DNA of 17,258 nucleotides from Methanomassiliicoccaceae archaeon UBA472 (GCA_002497075.1 DAML01000036.1:1-17258), one strand, 5' to 3'. Positions 7,449-13,662 are shown, numbered from the stretch's first letter. Program-made: numbers and translations. Notes: a model not told the origin generated them from the sequence alone.

Positions 7449-8459
7449 TCAGAACATGTCGAGACGCATTTGGTCCTTCTTCCCCGAGGAGAACTTGTCC
7501 AACGCCCCCATGACCCGCTTTTCCGAGAAACCGTACTCCCCGCAGAGCATGTCCAGCACCTTTTGGCGGTCCGGGGGCGCCCATGCCAGGCGGTAGTCGT
7601 CGGTGCGCTCGAAGTCCAGGAAGATCGATCGCACCTTCTCCATCTCCCCATCCTCCATTCCCAACGAACGGAGCGCACCGGCCAGGGTGCCGTGCTGCTT
7701 GATAAGCTTCAGCGCCTTCTTCGGCCCGATGCCCATCACCCCCGGGTTGAAGTCCGTTCCGACCAGGATGCACAGGTCCACCAACTGCTTCCCGCTCAGC
7801 CCAAGGGCCGACAGCGTCTCGTCCCGGTCGATGATCTGCATGCGCACCTCTCGATATTCGTCCCTCCCGGGCATCTTGCGCCTTCCTGATAACGTAAGGT
7901 TACGCACCAGCCGCGGGGTGCCGAAGAGAAGTGAGTCAAAGTCCTGGGAGGCCGAGGCCCAAACGTCGCCCTTGGCGCACATGTAGGCCGCCTGAGCCTC
8001 GCCTTCCTCCGGAGCTTGGACGACAGGAATGCCCAGGTGAGTTAGCAGGATCCGTGACGATTCCACGATCTCGTTGGTTATCCTGGTGGACTGAGTGGCC
8101 TTGGAGTACGCTTTCCGCATGTCGCCTTCGGCCTTGGCCTGCTCCCATTCTTTCTTGGCTGATTCCCGCCTCTCCCTTCGTTCTATGATGGTCGCTTCCT
8201 TCTTTTCCGGCGCGATTCCGTCGAACACGTAGGCCGGCCGCATTCCCATCTCCACAAAATTGGCGTTGCGGTTAAGTAAGCCCTCCAGATGGGAAGTGAC
8301 CCTTCCCCGGGGGTCCATCAGAGGGGTTCCGTCCGGCTGCCTTATCACTGAAAGGAACTGATATATGGCGTTATACGCGTCGATGGCCACGGTCCTCCCC
8401 ATGAGCTCCTGCGCCTCCAGGTCCTTGGCCAGAACGAGATCGGATAGGTTCACGCCCAT
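7449..8459 (-). CDS. fen: Flap endonuclease 1 (FEN-1)
   Basis: FEN-1 removes 5' flaps during Okazaki fragment maturation and base excision repair. Counting from the ATG at 8459, all acidic metal-binding residues are present: Asp27 (AIDAYNAIYQFL), Asp80 (VFDG), Glu152 and Glu154 (PEEGEA), Asp173 and Asp175 (SQDFDS), and Asp236 (VGTDFNPG). The helix-two-turn-helix MGIGPKKALKLI follows. The last residues, QMRLDMF (330-336), form a PCNA-interacting peptide. The product has 336 residues, normal for the family. The frame is open to 8504, with an in-frame ATG at 8489, but FEN-1 proteins begin M-G-V-x-L and residue 2 glycine is conserved, so 8459 is preferred. It is divergent from the TRAM gene and upstream of ileS. 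Confidence 0.95.
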   Translation of the reverse strand: MGVNLSDLVLAKDLEAQELMGRTVAIDAYNAIYQFLSVIRQPDGTPLMDPRGRVTSHLEGLLNRNANFVEMGMRPAYVFDGIAPEKKEATIIERRERRESAKKEWEQAKAEGDMRKAYSKATQSTRITNEIVESSRILLTHLGIPVVQAPEEGEAQAAYMCAKGDVWASASQDFDSLLFGTPRLVRNLTLSGRRKMPGRDEYREVRMQIIDRDETLSALGLSGKQLVDLCILVGTDFNPGVMGIGPKKALKLIKQHGTLAGALRSLGMEDGEMEKVRSIFLDFERTDDYRLAWAPPDRQKVLDMLCGEYGFSEKRVMGALDKFSSGKKDQMRLDMF

Positions 8460-8484
8460 TGTGATCGATAGGTTATCCCTCTCG

Positions 8485-8521
8485 GCCATAAAGTTATTGT
8501 CCAAGCCACGAATGATTTAAA
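8485..8521. promoter_or_regulatory. Shared divergent promoter region of fen and the TRAM gene
   Basis: Only 63 nt separate the two starts. On the minus strand TTTAAATC (about 8513-8520) would direct transcription of fen from near 8490. On the plus strand an ATAAAGTTATTG stretch (about 8489-8500) lies ~28 nt before ATG 8523, fitting a leaderless TRAM transcript. The two core promoters must overlap, so firing may be mutually exclusive. This is an inference from spacing. Confidence 0.4.
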
Positions 8522-8522
8522 C

Positions 8523-8732
8523 ATGCGCGAGGAGCACGGTGATCCCGGAAGGAGGCCGGTGACGGAAGGCCAGATCTATGAGGTGGCGATAACGGACATA
8601 GGCGAGAGGGGGGACGGGATAGGAAAGATAGAAGGTCTGGTGATCATCGTCCCGGACGCCACACCGGGGGAGACGGTCAAGGTCCGCATCACCCGGGTGG
8701 AAAGAAAGGTGGCCTTCGGCCGGAAGGTCTGA
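8523..8732 (+). CDS. Small TRAM-domain RNA-binding protein
   Basis: The 69-residue product is almost entirely a TRAM domain, an OB-like beta-barrel that binds RNA. The sequence from GQIYEVAITDIGERGDGIGKIEG through VIIVPDATPGETVKVRITRVERKVAFG matches the small stand-alone TRAM proteins common in methanogens and haloarchaea. Some of these have been described as RNA chaperones linked to cold adaptation; that role is family knowledge and is not shown here. The N-terminal ~14 residues are variable. ATG 8523 is used; an in-frame GTG before TEGQIYEV is an alternative. Its TGA directly abuts the stop codon of the convergent small membrane protein gene. Confidence 0.88.
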   Translation: MREEHGDPGRRPVTEGQIYEVAITDIGERGDGIGKIEGLVIIVPDATPGETVKVRITRVERKVAFGRKV

Positions 8733-8906
8733 TCAGTCTTCGGCCTTGGGTATATAGAGCATGGTAAGCCCCACGCCCAGCCAGATCAAGGCCAGCATGA
8801 TCAACCAGATGCTGGGCGTTATTACGAGGGCGGCCAAAAGGAACAACAGCGGGGCGATGACAGTGAGGAAAATCACCATCTGCCTTCCAGACATCTTCAT
8901 GTACAT
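8733..8906 (-). CDS. Small two-helix membrane protein of unknown function
   Basis: A 57-residue frame with two clear hydrophobic spans, ~10-30 (from MVIFLTVIAPLLF) and ~33-52 (IWLIMLALIWLGVGLTM). Between them lies a short ITPS turn, and YIPKAED forms the tail. A basic N-terminus (MKMSGRQ) followed by a tight helical hairpin suggests an integral membrane protein with both ends in the cytoplasm. Support comes from GGGGTG just before the start, a TATA-like box ~27 nt upstream of ATG 8906, and an exact fit between its neighbours. A later start at 8900 (MKMSGRQ) is possible. I do not recognise the family. DUF3052 lies upstream on the same strand, 43 nt away. Confidence 0.68.
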   Translation of the reverse strand: MYMKMSGRQMVIFLTVIAPLLFLLAALVITPSIWLIMLALIWLGVGLTMLYIPKAED

Positions 8907-8929
8907 CACACCCCGGATTGCTGACCGTT

Positions 8930-8937
8930 CGATATGA
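8930..8937 (-). promoter_or_regulatory. Possible TATA box for the small membrane protein gene
   Basis: On the minus strand TTCATATC is centred ~27 nt before ATG 8906, consistent with a leaderless or very short leader. It sits inside an imperfect palindrome, GTTC-gatat-GAAC (8927-8939), which could be an operator or chance. Confidence 0.35.
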
Positions 8938-8949
8938 ACTTTCCTGCGC

Positions 8950-9360
8950 TCAGTCCAGTTCTTTCTTCTTGTTCACGAACTTTATCCCGGCCCAATCCTC
9001 GTCCAATGAGGAGATCTTGACCTCGGCCATGCCGTGTCCGGTGCCGACCGCGCGGACCGTGACCCCGACCAGGTCGGAATCGATCTTGGAGGACGTTCTG
9101 GGATAGGAGATCCAGATGATGCCTTCCTTCTTCAGTGTGCGCATCAGCTTAGGGAACTCCCGGCGCAGCTCTTCCTCGGAGGAGGTGAACAGCTGGATGA
9201 AATCCAGTTCGCTGTCCCCGTTACCGGCCTCGACCACGTTCTTGGGGAGGCGCCCGAGGGCCACGTCGTACTTGGAAGGGGCGTTTATAATTCTAATTCT
9301 TTGGCCTTCCTTAATTCCCAGTTTGGCCACCAGTGATTTTTTGGAACCTATTCGCGCCAT
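8950..9360 (-). CDS. DUF3052 family protein
   Basis: The 136-residue product matches the pattern of DUF3052 as I remember it: LVAKLGIKEGQRIRIINAP, then YDVALGRLP, a DFIQLFTSSEEEL strand-helix, LKKEGIIWISYPR, SDLVGVTVR and a DEDWAGIKFVNKKK end. The fold looks like a degraded Rossmann or methyltransferase-like domain (G-I-K-x-G-Q, then I-W-I-S-Y-P), but the glycine-rich AdoMet loop is not evident, so enzymatic activity is doubtful. No function is known to me. It lies between rpe and the small membrane protein gene on the same strand, with its own TATA-like box. DUF3052 proteins are also found in many bacteria. Confidence 0.8.
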   Translation of the reverse strand: MARIGSKKSLVAKLGIKEGQRIRIINAPSKYDVALGRLPKNVVEAGNGDSELDFIQLFTSSEEELRREFPKLMRTLKKEGIIWISYPRTSSKIDSDLVGVTVRAVGTGHGMAEVKISSLDEDWAGIKFVNKKKELD

Positions 9361-9396
9361 GATCGGACCATTCCCATGATGTGTAGAGCCCTATCG

Positions 9397-9404
9397 TTTA
9401 AATA
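9397..9404 (-). promoter_or_regulatory. Probable TATA box for the DUF3052 gene
   Basis: Minus-strand TATTTAAA, within CGTATTTAAACG, lies ~40 nt before the DUF3052 ATG. This predicts a transcript start near 9375 and a short leader. It sits in the 104-nt gap after rpe, which suggests that DUF3052 is not simply co-transcribed with rpe. Confidence 0.5.
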
Positions 9405-9464
9405 CGACAAGGACCGCCCTAGATTCCGGTTCACCGTTATTATACTTGCTATTGGAAAACGCCT

Positions 9465-10112
9465 TTAATACTTGTGCCAAAGGTCGATCTCCGCCGCCAT
9501 GTCCTTGGCTTTGAAGAGAGCCGATCCGGCGGCCAGCACTGTGGCGCCGCTCTCCACGCACAGCTTTCCGGTCTCCCGATTGATTCCACCGTCTATCACG
9601 ATCTCAAAATCAAGTTTCCGTTCATCCCTGATCTGGCGCGCCCGCGATATCTTTGGCAGCACCTCCGAACGGAAGGACTGTCCTCCGAATCCGGGCTGCA
9701 CGGTCATTACCAGCAGCAGATCGATGTCATCAAAGTAAGGCTCCACCGTTGCCAGTTCGGTTCCTGGGTTCAGAGATATCCCGGCCTTCATGCCCAGGCG
9801 CCGGATATGGGAAAGCACTCCCTTCACATCATGGGTCGCCTCCACATGGACTGTAAGATAATCAGCTCCGCACTCCGCGAAGCGTTCCACGTACCTCTCG
9901 GGCATCTCGATCATCAGGTGAACGTCGAAGGGGATCCTGGCATGCGGGCGCAACGCCTTGATGACCTCCGGCCCTATGGTCAGGTTTGGTACGAACACCC
10001 CGTCCATGACGTCCACGTGTACCCAGTCGGCCTTGGCCGCTTCGACCCGGCGGACCTCCTCGCCCAAACGGGCGAAATCAGCGGAAAGTATCGATGGGGC
10101 TACCTTGACCAT
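9465..10112 (-). CDS. rpe: Ribulose-phosphate 3-epimerase
   Basis: The enzyme interconverts ribulose 5-phosphate and xylulose 5-phosphate. The 215-residue TIM barrel shows every family motif: VAPSILSADF at the start, VHVDVMDGVFVPN (metal and catalytic residues His32, Asp34), FDVHLMIE (His65), SLNPGT, MTVQPGFGGQSF for phosphate binding, and VIDGGIN (Asp174, the second catalytic acid). A GAGGT sequence lies 6 nt before ATG 10112. The universal stress protein gene is 69 nt upstream on the same strand, with a T-run between. No other pentose-phosphate gene is in the window, so its pathway partners are not visible. Confidence 0.95.
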   Translation of the reverse strand: MVKVAPSILSADFARLGEEVRRVEAAKADWVHVDVMDGVFVPNLTIGPEVIKALRPHARIPFDVHLMIEMPERYVERFAECGADYLTVHVEATHDVKGVLSHIRRLGMKAGISLNPGTELATVEPYFDDIDLLLVMTVQPGFGGQSFRSEVLPKISRARQIRDERKLDFEIVIDGGINRETGKLCVESGATVLAAGSALFKAKDMAAEIDLWHKY

Positions 10113-10151
10113 TTTGTGACCTCAGAACGGTCTGGAGATGGCCCCTCGGCT

Positions 10152-10158
10152 AAAAAAA
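10152..10158 (-). terminator. T-run after the universal stress protein gene
   Basis: Seven consecutive T residues on the minus strand, 24 nt past the end of the usp coding region. Archaeal RNA polymerase can stop at such T-rich tracts without a hairpin, so this may separate usp from rpe transcription. Confidence 0.4.
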
Positions 10159-10181
10159 CTTTGGATTCGGATTCCTCCAGG

Positions 10182-10604
10182 TCAAGGGACCAGCAGCAGC
10201 GGCACCTTGATGTTCTGGCTTACCTGCCCCGAAACCCCTCCCAGGGACAAGGCCGGTGAGCTTCCCGATCCCATCCTTCCCATGACCACCAGGTGATGCT
10301 TGGCGGACATCTTCAGTATCACGTCCGCTGGGTTGCCAGTCAGGGAACTGAGGCAATGGTCAACTCCGGATTCCCGGAATATCGACGCCGCGGCGCGAGA
10401 CTTGGCCTTGGCAATGGCATCCACATCACATACCGGGGCGGTCTTCTCCATGAAGTAATCGCAGTCCATGGGCGTCACCACTACCAGCAAAGTGACGTAA
10501 ACGTCGGCCGAGACCAAAAGGTCGCGGGCGTACTCCACCGCCCTAAGGGAGTTCTCCGAACCGTCAACACATACCAGGACCTTGCGTCGGTCGCTCATGT
10601 GCAT
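10182..10604 (-). CDS. Universal stress protein, UspA family
   Basis: A single 140-residue Usp domain. The first strand reads KVLVCVDGSENSLRAVEYA. The ATP-binding loop near the C-terminus is GRMGSGSSPALSLGGVSGQV, fitting G-x2-G-x9-G-[ST], and the closing strand is VPLLLVP. This places it with the ATP-binding Usp type; the physiological role of such proteins is usually unclear. MHMSDRRK gives two possible starts, 10604 and 10598. A TATA-like GCTTATT (10622-10628) is ~25 nt upstream of both, suggesting a leaderless message. It is divergent from the small zinc-binding protein gene and followed by rpe. Confidence 0.92.
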   Translation of the reverse strand: MHMSDRRKVLVCVDGSENSLRAVEYARDLLVSADVYVTLLVVVTPMDCDYFMEKTAPVCDVDAIAKAKSRAAASIFRESGVDHCLSSLTGNPADVILKMSAKHHLVVMGRMGSGSSPALSLGGVSGQVSQNIKVPLLLVP

Positions 10605-10621
10605 CGATTCGTCGCTCAGGC

Positions 10622-10658
10622 AATAAGCATATCCCCGGAAGGAGCAATCGTATTATAT
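10622..10658. promoter_or_regulatory. Divergent promoter region between usp and the small zinc-binding protein gene
   Basis: Plus strand: TATTATAT at 10651-10658 lies ~26 nt before ATG 10681, and GGGAGG at 10665-10670 could serve as a ribosome binding site if transcription starts upstream of it. Minus strand: GCTTATT at 10622-10628 lies ~20-25 nt before the usp starts. The two boxes are about 30 nt apart and do not overlap. Confidence 0.45.
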
Positions 10659-10680
10659 CCGTAAGGGAGGTTCCAGGTCC

Positions 10681-10896
10681 ATGGCGGAAGCTCGTCACGC
10701 TATCAAGGTCGGCAAGGCCTGCGATGTCAAGGGATGCGGTTCCGAGGCCGAGCGCTCCATCTCCGGGGACGCGGCCAGCGAAGCCAAGCTAAAGGTCGAC
10801 GAAGGTATGAAGCGCGTTCACCTGTGCAAGGACCACTACCGGGAATACAAGAAGGTCTCCCGGAAGGACCGCGAACTGGGATCCCTTGGAAGGTGA
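10681..10896 (+). CDS. Small putative zinc-binding protein of unknown function
   Basis: A 71-residue, strongly charged product. It has one potential metal site made of Cys14-x4-Cys19 (KACDVKGCGSEAE) and Cys49-x2-His52 (VHLCKDHYREYKK), about 30 residues apart. The C-terminal part is basic (REYKKVSRKDRELGSLGR), which would suit nucleic-acid or ribosome contact. I recall similar short proteins in other archaea but no assigned function, so none is given. It has a TATA box and a purine-rich GGGAGG upstream. The MFS gene follows 40 nt later with its own probable promoter. Confidence 0.78.
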   Translation: MAEARHAIKVGKACDVKGCGSEAERSISGDAASEAKLKVDEGMKRVHLCKDHYREYKKVSRKDRELGSLGR

Positions 10897-10906
10897 TTAA
10901 GCAAAG

Positions 10907-10925
10907 AATATTATCCTTTAAGGAT
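10907..10925 (+). promoter_or_regulatory. Probable promoter of the MFS-RNase Z pair with an inverted repeat
   Basis: AATATTAT (10907-10914) is centred ~26 nt before ATG 10937, and no Shine-Dalgarno sequence follows, so a leaderless start is likely. Just after the box lies the inverted repeat ATCCTT-T-AAGGAT (10913-10925), well placed to act as an operator. Confidence 0.4.
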
Positions 10926-10936
10926 TCCCCCGGACC

Positions 10937-12043
10937 ATGAAGGCAGGCTATATCCAGTTGCTCTCCAGTGCCGGGTTGTCCGGCGCAGCCCTGCTCATCC
11001 CCAACATGCTGAGGGACGAGCTCGGGGCCAACACGATGGAGATTGGCATCATAACCGCCTCCTTCAATCTCGCCCTTTTCTTATCGTCATACATATTCGG
11101 GCGGGCGTCCGACGTGCATGGTCGGAAGTTGTACCTGCAGGGCGGTCTCGCGCTAACTGCCATCGCGCTGTTCCTTCTGATCTTCGCCAACAGCAAGGAG
11201 ACCATCGCCGTCGTCCGGGTCATGATCGGGCTTTGCGCCGGTATCTATCCTTCCGCGCTGCTTACCTACGTGTATGAGGCGGAAGGGAAGATAGGCAAGT
11301 TCACCGCCTACGGAAGCCTTGGGTTCGGCATAGGCACGTTCATCGCCGGGATGCTCACCATCTACTACGAGATATTCCTGGCCAGCGGGCTGATGCTTCT
11401 GGCGGCGTACTTCATATCCACCCGCCTCATGTTCGTCGGAGAGAAGGTGCACCAGGTTCCGCTGTTCCCGGCGGCGATGATCCGGCACAACTACCCAGTG
11501 TACCTATCGATAATGTTCAGGCACACCGGCGCCAACATGATCTGGGTCGTTTATCCCCTGTTCTTGGCAGACCTGGGGGCGACCCCGCTGTTCATTGGCT
11601 TCGTCTATGGCATAAACGCCGTTGGCCAGTACGTTTTCATGCGCTTCATTGACCGGTTCAAGACCTACCACCTGGTGCTGGCCGGTTTCTTTTTCTCAAT
11701 AATCACCTTTCCCTCGTATACTCTGGCCACCCGGCCGGAGGAGATAATTCCCATGCAGGTGTCCATCGCCGCCGCCTGGTCTTGCCTTTACATAGGCTCC
11801 ATAAAGTATCTGATGGAGAGGAACGATGAGAAGGGAACGTCCTCCGGCCTCCTGCAGTCCTTCCTGAGCATATCGGCCATCATAGGCGCGCTGGTGGGCG
11901 GGGTCACCGTGTTCGCCCTGGGCTATCACGGCTCGATGTACATCGCTACTGGACTAGCTATCATCGGTTTCGTGGTATTCATCATAGGCAACAGTTTCAT
12001 GAGCAAGAAGGAGAAAGGCGTTATAGCTCCCAAGGGGGTTTAG
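10937..12043 (+). CDS. Major facilitator superfamily transporter
   Basis: A 368-residue, highly hydrophobic protein with roughly 10-12 predicted membrane spans. The MFS motif A is present after the second span as GRASDVHGRK (residues 55-64), with the key Asp59 and Arg63. A weaker copy (RFIDRFKTYH) follows the corresponding span of the second half. MFS proteins are secondary carriers moving small molecules with ion gradients; the substrate cannot be told from sequence. It is slightly shorter than the usual ~400 residues. RNase Z begins 6 nt after its stop, so the two are probably co-transcribed, although their functions look unrelated. Confidence 0.88.
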   Translation: MKAGYIQLLSSAGLSGAALLIPNMLRDELGANTMEIGIITASFNLALFLSSYIFGRASDVHGRKLYLQGGLALTAIALFLLIFANSKETIAVVRVMIGLCAGIYPSALLTYVYEAEGKIGKFTAYGSLGFGIGTFIAGMLTIYYEIFLASGLMLLAAYFISTRLMFVGEKVHQVPLFPAAMIRHNYPVYLSIMFRHTGANMIWVVYPLFLADLGATPLFIGFVYGINAVGQYVFMRFIDRFKTYHLVLAGFFFSIITFPSYTLATRPEEIIPMQVSIAAAWSCLYIGSIKYLMERNDEKGTSSGLLQSFLSISAIIGALVGGVTVFALGYHGSMYIATGLAIIGFVVFIIGNSFMSKKEKGVIAPKGV

Positions 12044-12049
12044 GTAGCC

Positions 12050-12958
12050 GTGGATATCACATTCCTGGGCACGGGCGGGAGCGTCCCGACCACCAAGCGC
12101 AACACGGTGTCCATAGCTTTGCGATTGGGTCCTGAGGTTCTGATGTTCGATTGCGGGGAGGGCACCCAGAGGCAGCTCATGGCCTCCTCGGTCTCTTTCA
12201 TGAAGATAACCAGCATTTTCATAACCCATCATCACGGCGATCATTTCCTGGGGTTGCCCGGCCTCATCCAGTCCATGAACTTCTACGGGCGGGAGGCCGC
12301 ACTGAACATCTACGGACCGGAAGGTACGGAGGAAATGGTGCGGGACATCCTGGGTTTGGGAATATTCGACCGCAAGTACGAGGTCGAGGGTCATGATCTG
12401 TCTCCAGGTGACATCGTCGACGGAGATGGCTACAGGGTCCTCGCTTTCAAGGCGAACCACACCATTACGGCCTTGGGCTATGCGTTCCAGGAGGACGACC
12501 GTCCGGGTCGCTTCGATCCCGATAAGGCCAAAGCGCTAGGGGTCAAGGAGGGTCCCAGCTTCTCCCGGCTGGTCGAAGGGAAGCAGGTCAAGGTGGGAAC
12601 GTCCATGGTCACCCCGGACATGGTGATGGGGCCGTCACGGAAAGGTCTCCGGCTGGTATATAGCGGGGATACCGCTCCGTGCCCGGAACTTGAATCGGCC
12701 TGCGCTGGCGCGGACGTTCTGATCCACGAGGCCACCGTAGCTTCCGACCTGGAGGCCAAGGCAAGGGAGTTCGGGCACAGCACGGCCCGGGACGCGGCTC
12801 GGCTGGCAAAGGATTCCATGGTCGGCGCGTTGTATCTTGTCCATATCAGCGGGCGATATGATGAGGTCGATGTTCTTCTGAACGAAGCACGTGGAATATT
12901 TGAAAACACGACAATACCGAACGATCTGGATTCGTTCGTTCTGCGTACGGACCGCTAA
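12050..12958 (+). CDS. rnz: Ribonuclease Z (tRNA 3' endonuclease)
   Basis: RNase Z cuts the 3' trailer from tRNA precursors so that CCA can be added, which the tRNA-Arg in this window would need. The 302-residue metallo-beta-lactamase shows FLGTGGSVPT, FDCGEGTQRQL and the zinc signature HHHGDH at 60-65, followed by FLGLPGL. It also has an FKANHTITALGYAF histidine, YSGDTAPC, HEATVASD, FGHSTARDAARLA and the late HISGRY histidine. The start is GTG 12050, with AGGT shortly upstream; MDITFLGTG matches family N-termini. It follows the MFS gene by 6 nt. It faces the CBS regulator gene tail to tail with 18 nt between. Confidence 0.95.
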   Translation: MDITFLGTGGSVPTTKRNTVSIALRLGPEVLMFDCGEGTQRQLMASSVSFMKITSIFITHHHGDHFLGLPGLIQSMNFYGREAALNIYGPEGTEEMVRDILGLGIFDRKYEVEGHDLSPGDIVDGDGYRVLAFKANHTITALGYAFQEDDRPGRFDPDKAKALGVKEGPSFSRLVEGKQVKVGTSMVTPDMVMGPSRKGLRLVYSGDTAPCPELESACAGADVLIHEATVASDLEAKAREFGHSTARDAARLAKDSMVGALYLVHISGRYDEVDVLLNEARGIFENTTIPNDLDSFVLRTDR

Positions 12959-12971
12959 TTCTTTTAAGAAT
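12958..12971. terminator. A/T-rich inverted repeat between convergent genes
   Basis: ATTCTT-TT-AAGAAT fills most of the 18-nt gap between rnz and the convergent CBS regulator gene. It has T-tracts in both directions and could act as a two-way terminator. The stem is short and A/T-rich, so this is tentative. Confidence 0.35.
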
Positions 12972-12976
12972 ATTGC

Positions 12977-13540
12977 TCAAAGCATCTTGAGCAGGTCGGC
13001 CGAGGTTATGATGCCGGTCATGTCCCCGTTCTTCCCGACCATGACCGCATGGGAGCTGCTGAGCAGGGCGGTCACCGCCTCTATCGGGGTGTCTTCATTG
13101 ACTATGGGGAAGGCGTCCTCCATGATGTCGCTCACCTTCAGTTCGACGATGGTCTCCATCCTTTCCCCGTCCCTCAGTCGGGACAGGATCTGATTCTCGC
13201 TGACGCTTCCCACGTGCTGGCGTCCCAGGAACACCGGCATCTGGGATATGCCGGAGGAACGCATGAGCTCGGTGGCGACCTTCACCTGTTCGTTGGACTG
13301 CACGCCCACTATCTCCCTGGTGGCCAGATCGCTTGCCGTGCTGGCCTTGGAGTGCCGGCGGGACTCATCCTGCAGGGCGGTAAATATTCTGGTGACCGCC
13401 TCGTAGCTGCCTTTTATGCTCCCTCTTTCAAGTTTGGCGATCGTGGATTGGCTTACTCCGCTGAGCTTAGCCAGCTCTTGCTGCGTGATGTCGAGGGATT
13501 TGCGCAGCCGCTTGATCTCGCCCTCCGGAGGGAACTTCAT
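12977..13540 (-). CDS. XRE-type helix-turn-helix regulator with a CBS-domain pair
   Basis: A 187-residue predicted transcription regulator. Residues ~6-57 form an XRE/Cro helix-turn-helix (EIKRLRKSLDITQQELAKLS, then VSQSTIAKLERG). Two CBS motifs follow at ~68-122 (VKVATELMRSSGISQMPVF, HVGSVSENQIL) and ~130-187 (VSDIMEDAFPIVNEDTPIEA, HAVMVGKNGDMTGIITSADLL). CBS pairs bind adenosine ligands such as AMP, ATP or AdoMet. The architecture matches the archaeal XRE-CBS family (COG3620-like). ATG 13540 is preferred over TTG 13546 because a TATA-like palindrome lies ~24 nt upstream, fitting leaderless translation. It is divergent from mat, 122 nt apart, so control of AdoMet synthesis and of itself is plausible but unproven. 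Confidence 0.87.
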   Translation of the reverse strand: MKFPPEGEIKRLRKSLDITQQELAKLSGVSQSTIAKLERGSIKGSYEAVTRIFTALQDESRRHSKASTASDLATREIVGVQSNEQVKVATELMRSSGISQMPVFLGRQHVGSVSENQILSRLRDGERMETIVELKVSDIMEDAFPIVNEDTPIEAVTALLSSSHAVMVGKNGDMTGIITSADLLKML

Positions 13541-13556
13541 GTTCAACTGATATGAT

Positions 13557-13572
13557 TATTCATATATGAATA
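13557..13572. promoter_or_regulatory. 16-nt perfect palindrome, candidate operator on the regulator promoter
   Basis: TATTCATATATGAATA reads the same on both strands. Its centre (CATATATG) is ~24 nt before the regulator's ATG 13540, where a TATA box is expected. A dimeric helix-turn-helix protein bound here would block TBP, the classic layout for autorepression. It is ~23 nt upstream of the mat TATA box, so it could also affect mat. Confidence 0.55.
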
Positions 13573-13587
13573 TTTGAGTCAATCACC

Positions 13588-13595
13588 CTTATATC
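13588..13595 (+). promoter_or_regulatory. Probable TATA box and leader of mat
   Basis: CTTATATC predicts a transcript start near 13617-13620 and a leader of ~45 nt. The leader ends with the ribosome binding site GGTGA (13651-13655), 7 nt before ATG 13663. Confidence 0.5.
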
Positions 13596-13598
13596 AAA

Positions 13599-13623
13599 CC
13601 AGGAATTTCCAGGTCAATCCAGG
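13599..13623 (+). repeat. Three CCAGG boxes at exact 10-bp spacing in the mat promoter
   Basis: CCAGG occurs at 13599-13603, 13609-13613 and 13619-13623, one helical turn apart and so on one face of the DNA. The array begins 4 nt after the mat TATA box and covers the predicted transcript start. A bound protein would hinder polymerase loading, so these are candidate sites for a repressor. The candidate proteins nearby are the XRE-CBS regulator and the DUF4443-like winged-helix protein. Confidence 0.45.
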
Positions 13624-13662
13624 TTCCCTAATGGGTCCTGCTCACAACAAGGTGAATCATTC

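Noticed and set aside
8460..8504. 15-residue N-terminal extension of FEN-1
   Set aside because: FEN-1 proteins need a near N-terminal M-G-V-x-L, and with 8459 as start the catalytic residues fall on canonical numbers (27, 80, 152, 154, 173, 175). The ATG at 8489 cannot be fully excluded because the predicted transcript start lies near it.
9474..10259. A 261-codon plus-strand frame antisense to rpe and the end of usp
   Set aside because: It lies over two genes with full sets of family motifs and shows no motif of its own. Its ends run across a gene boundary and a T-run.
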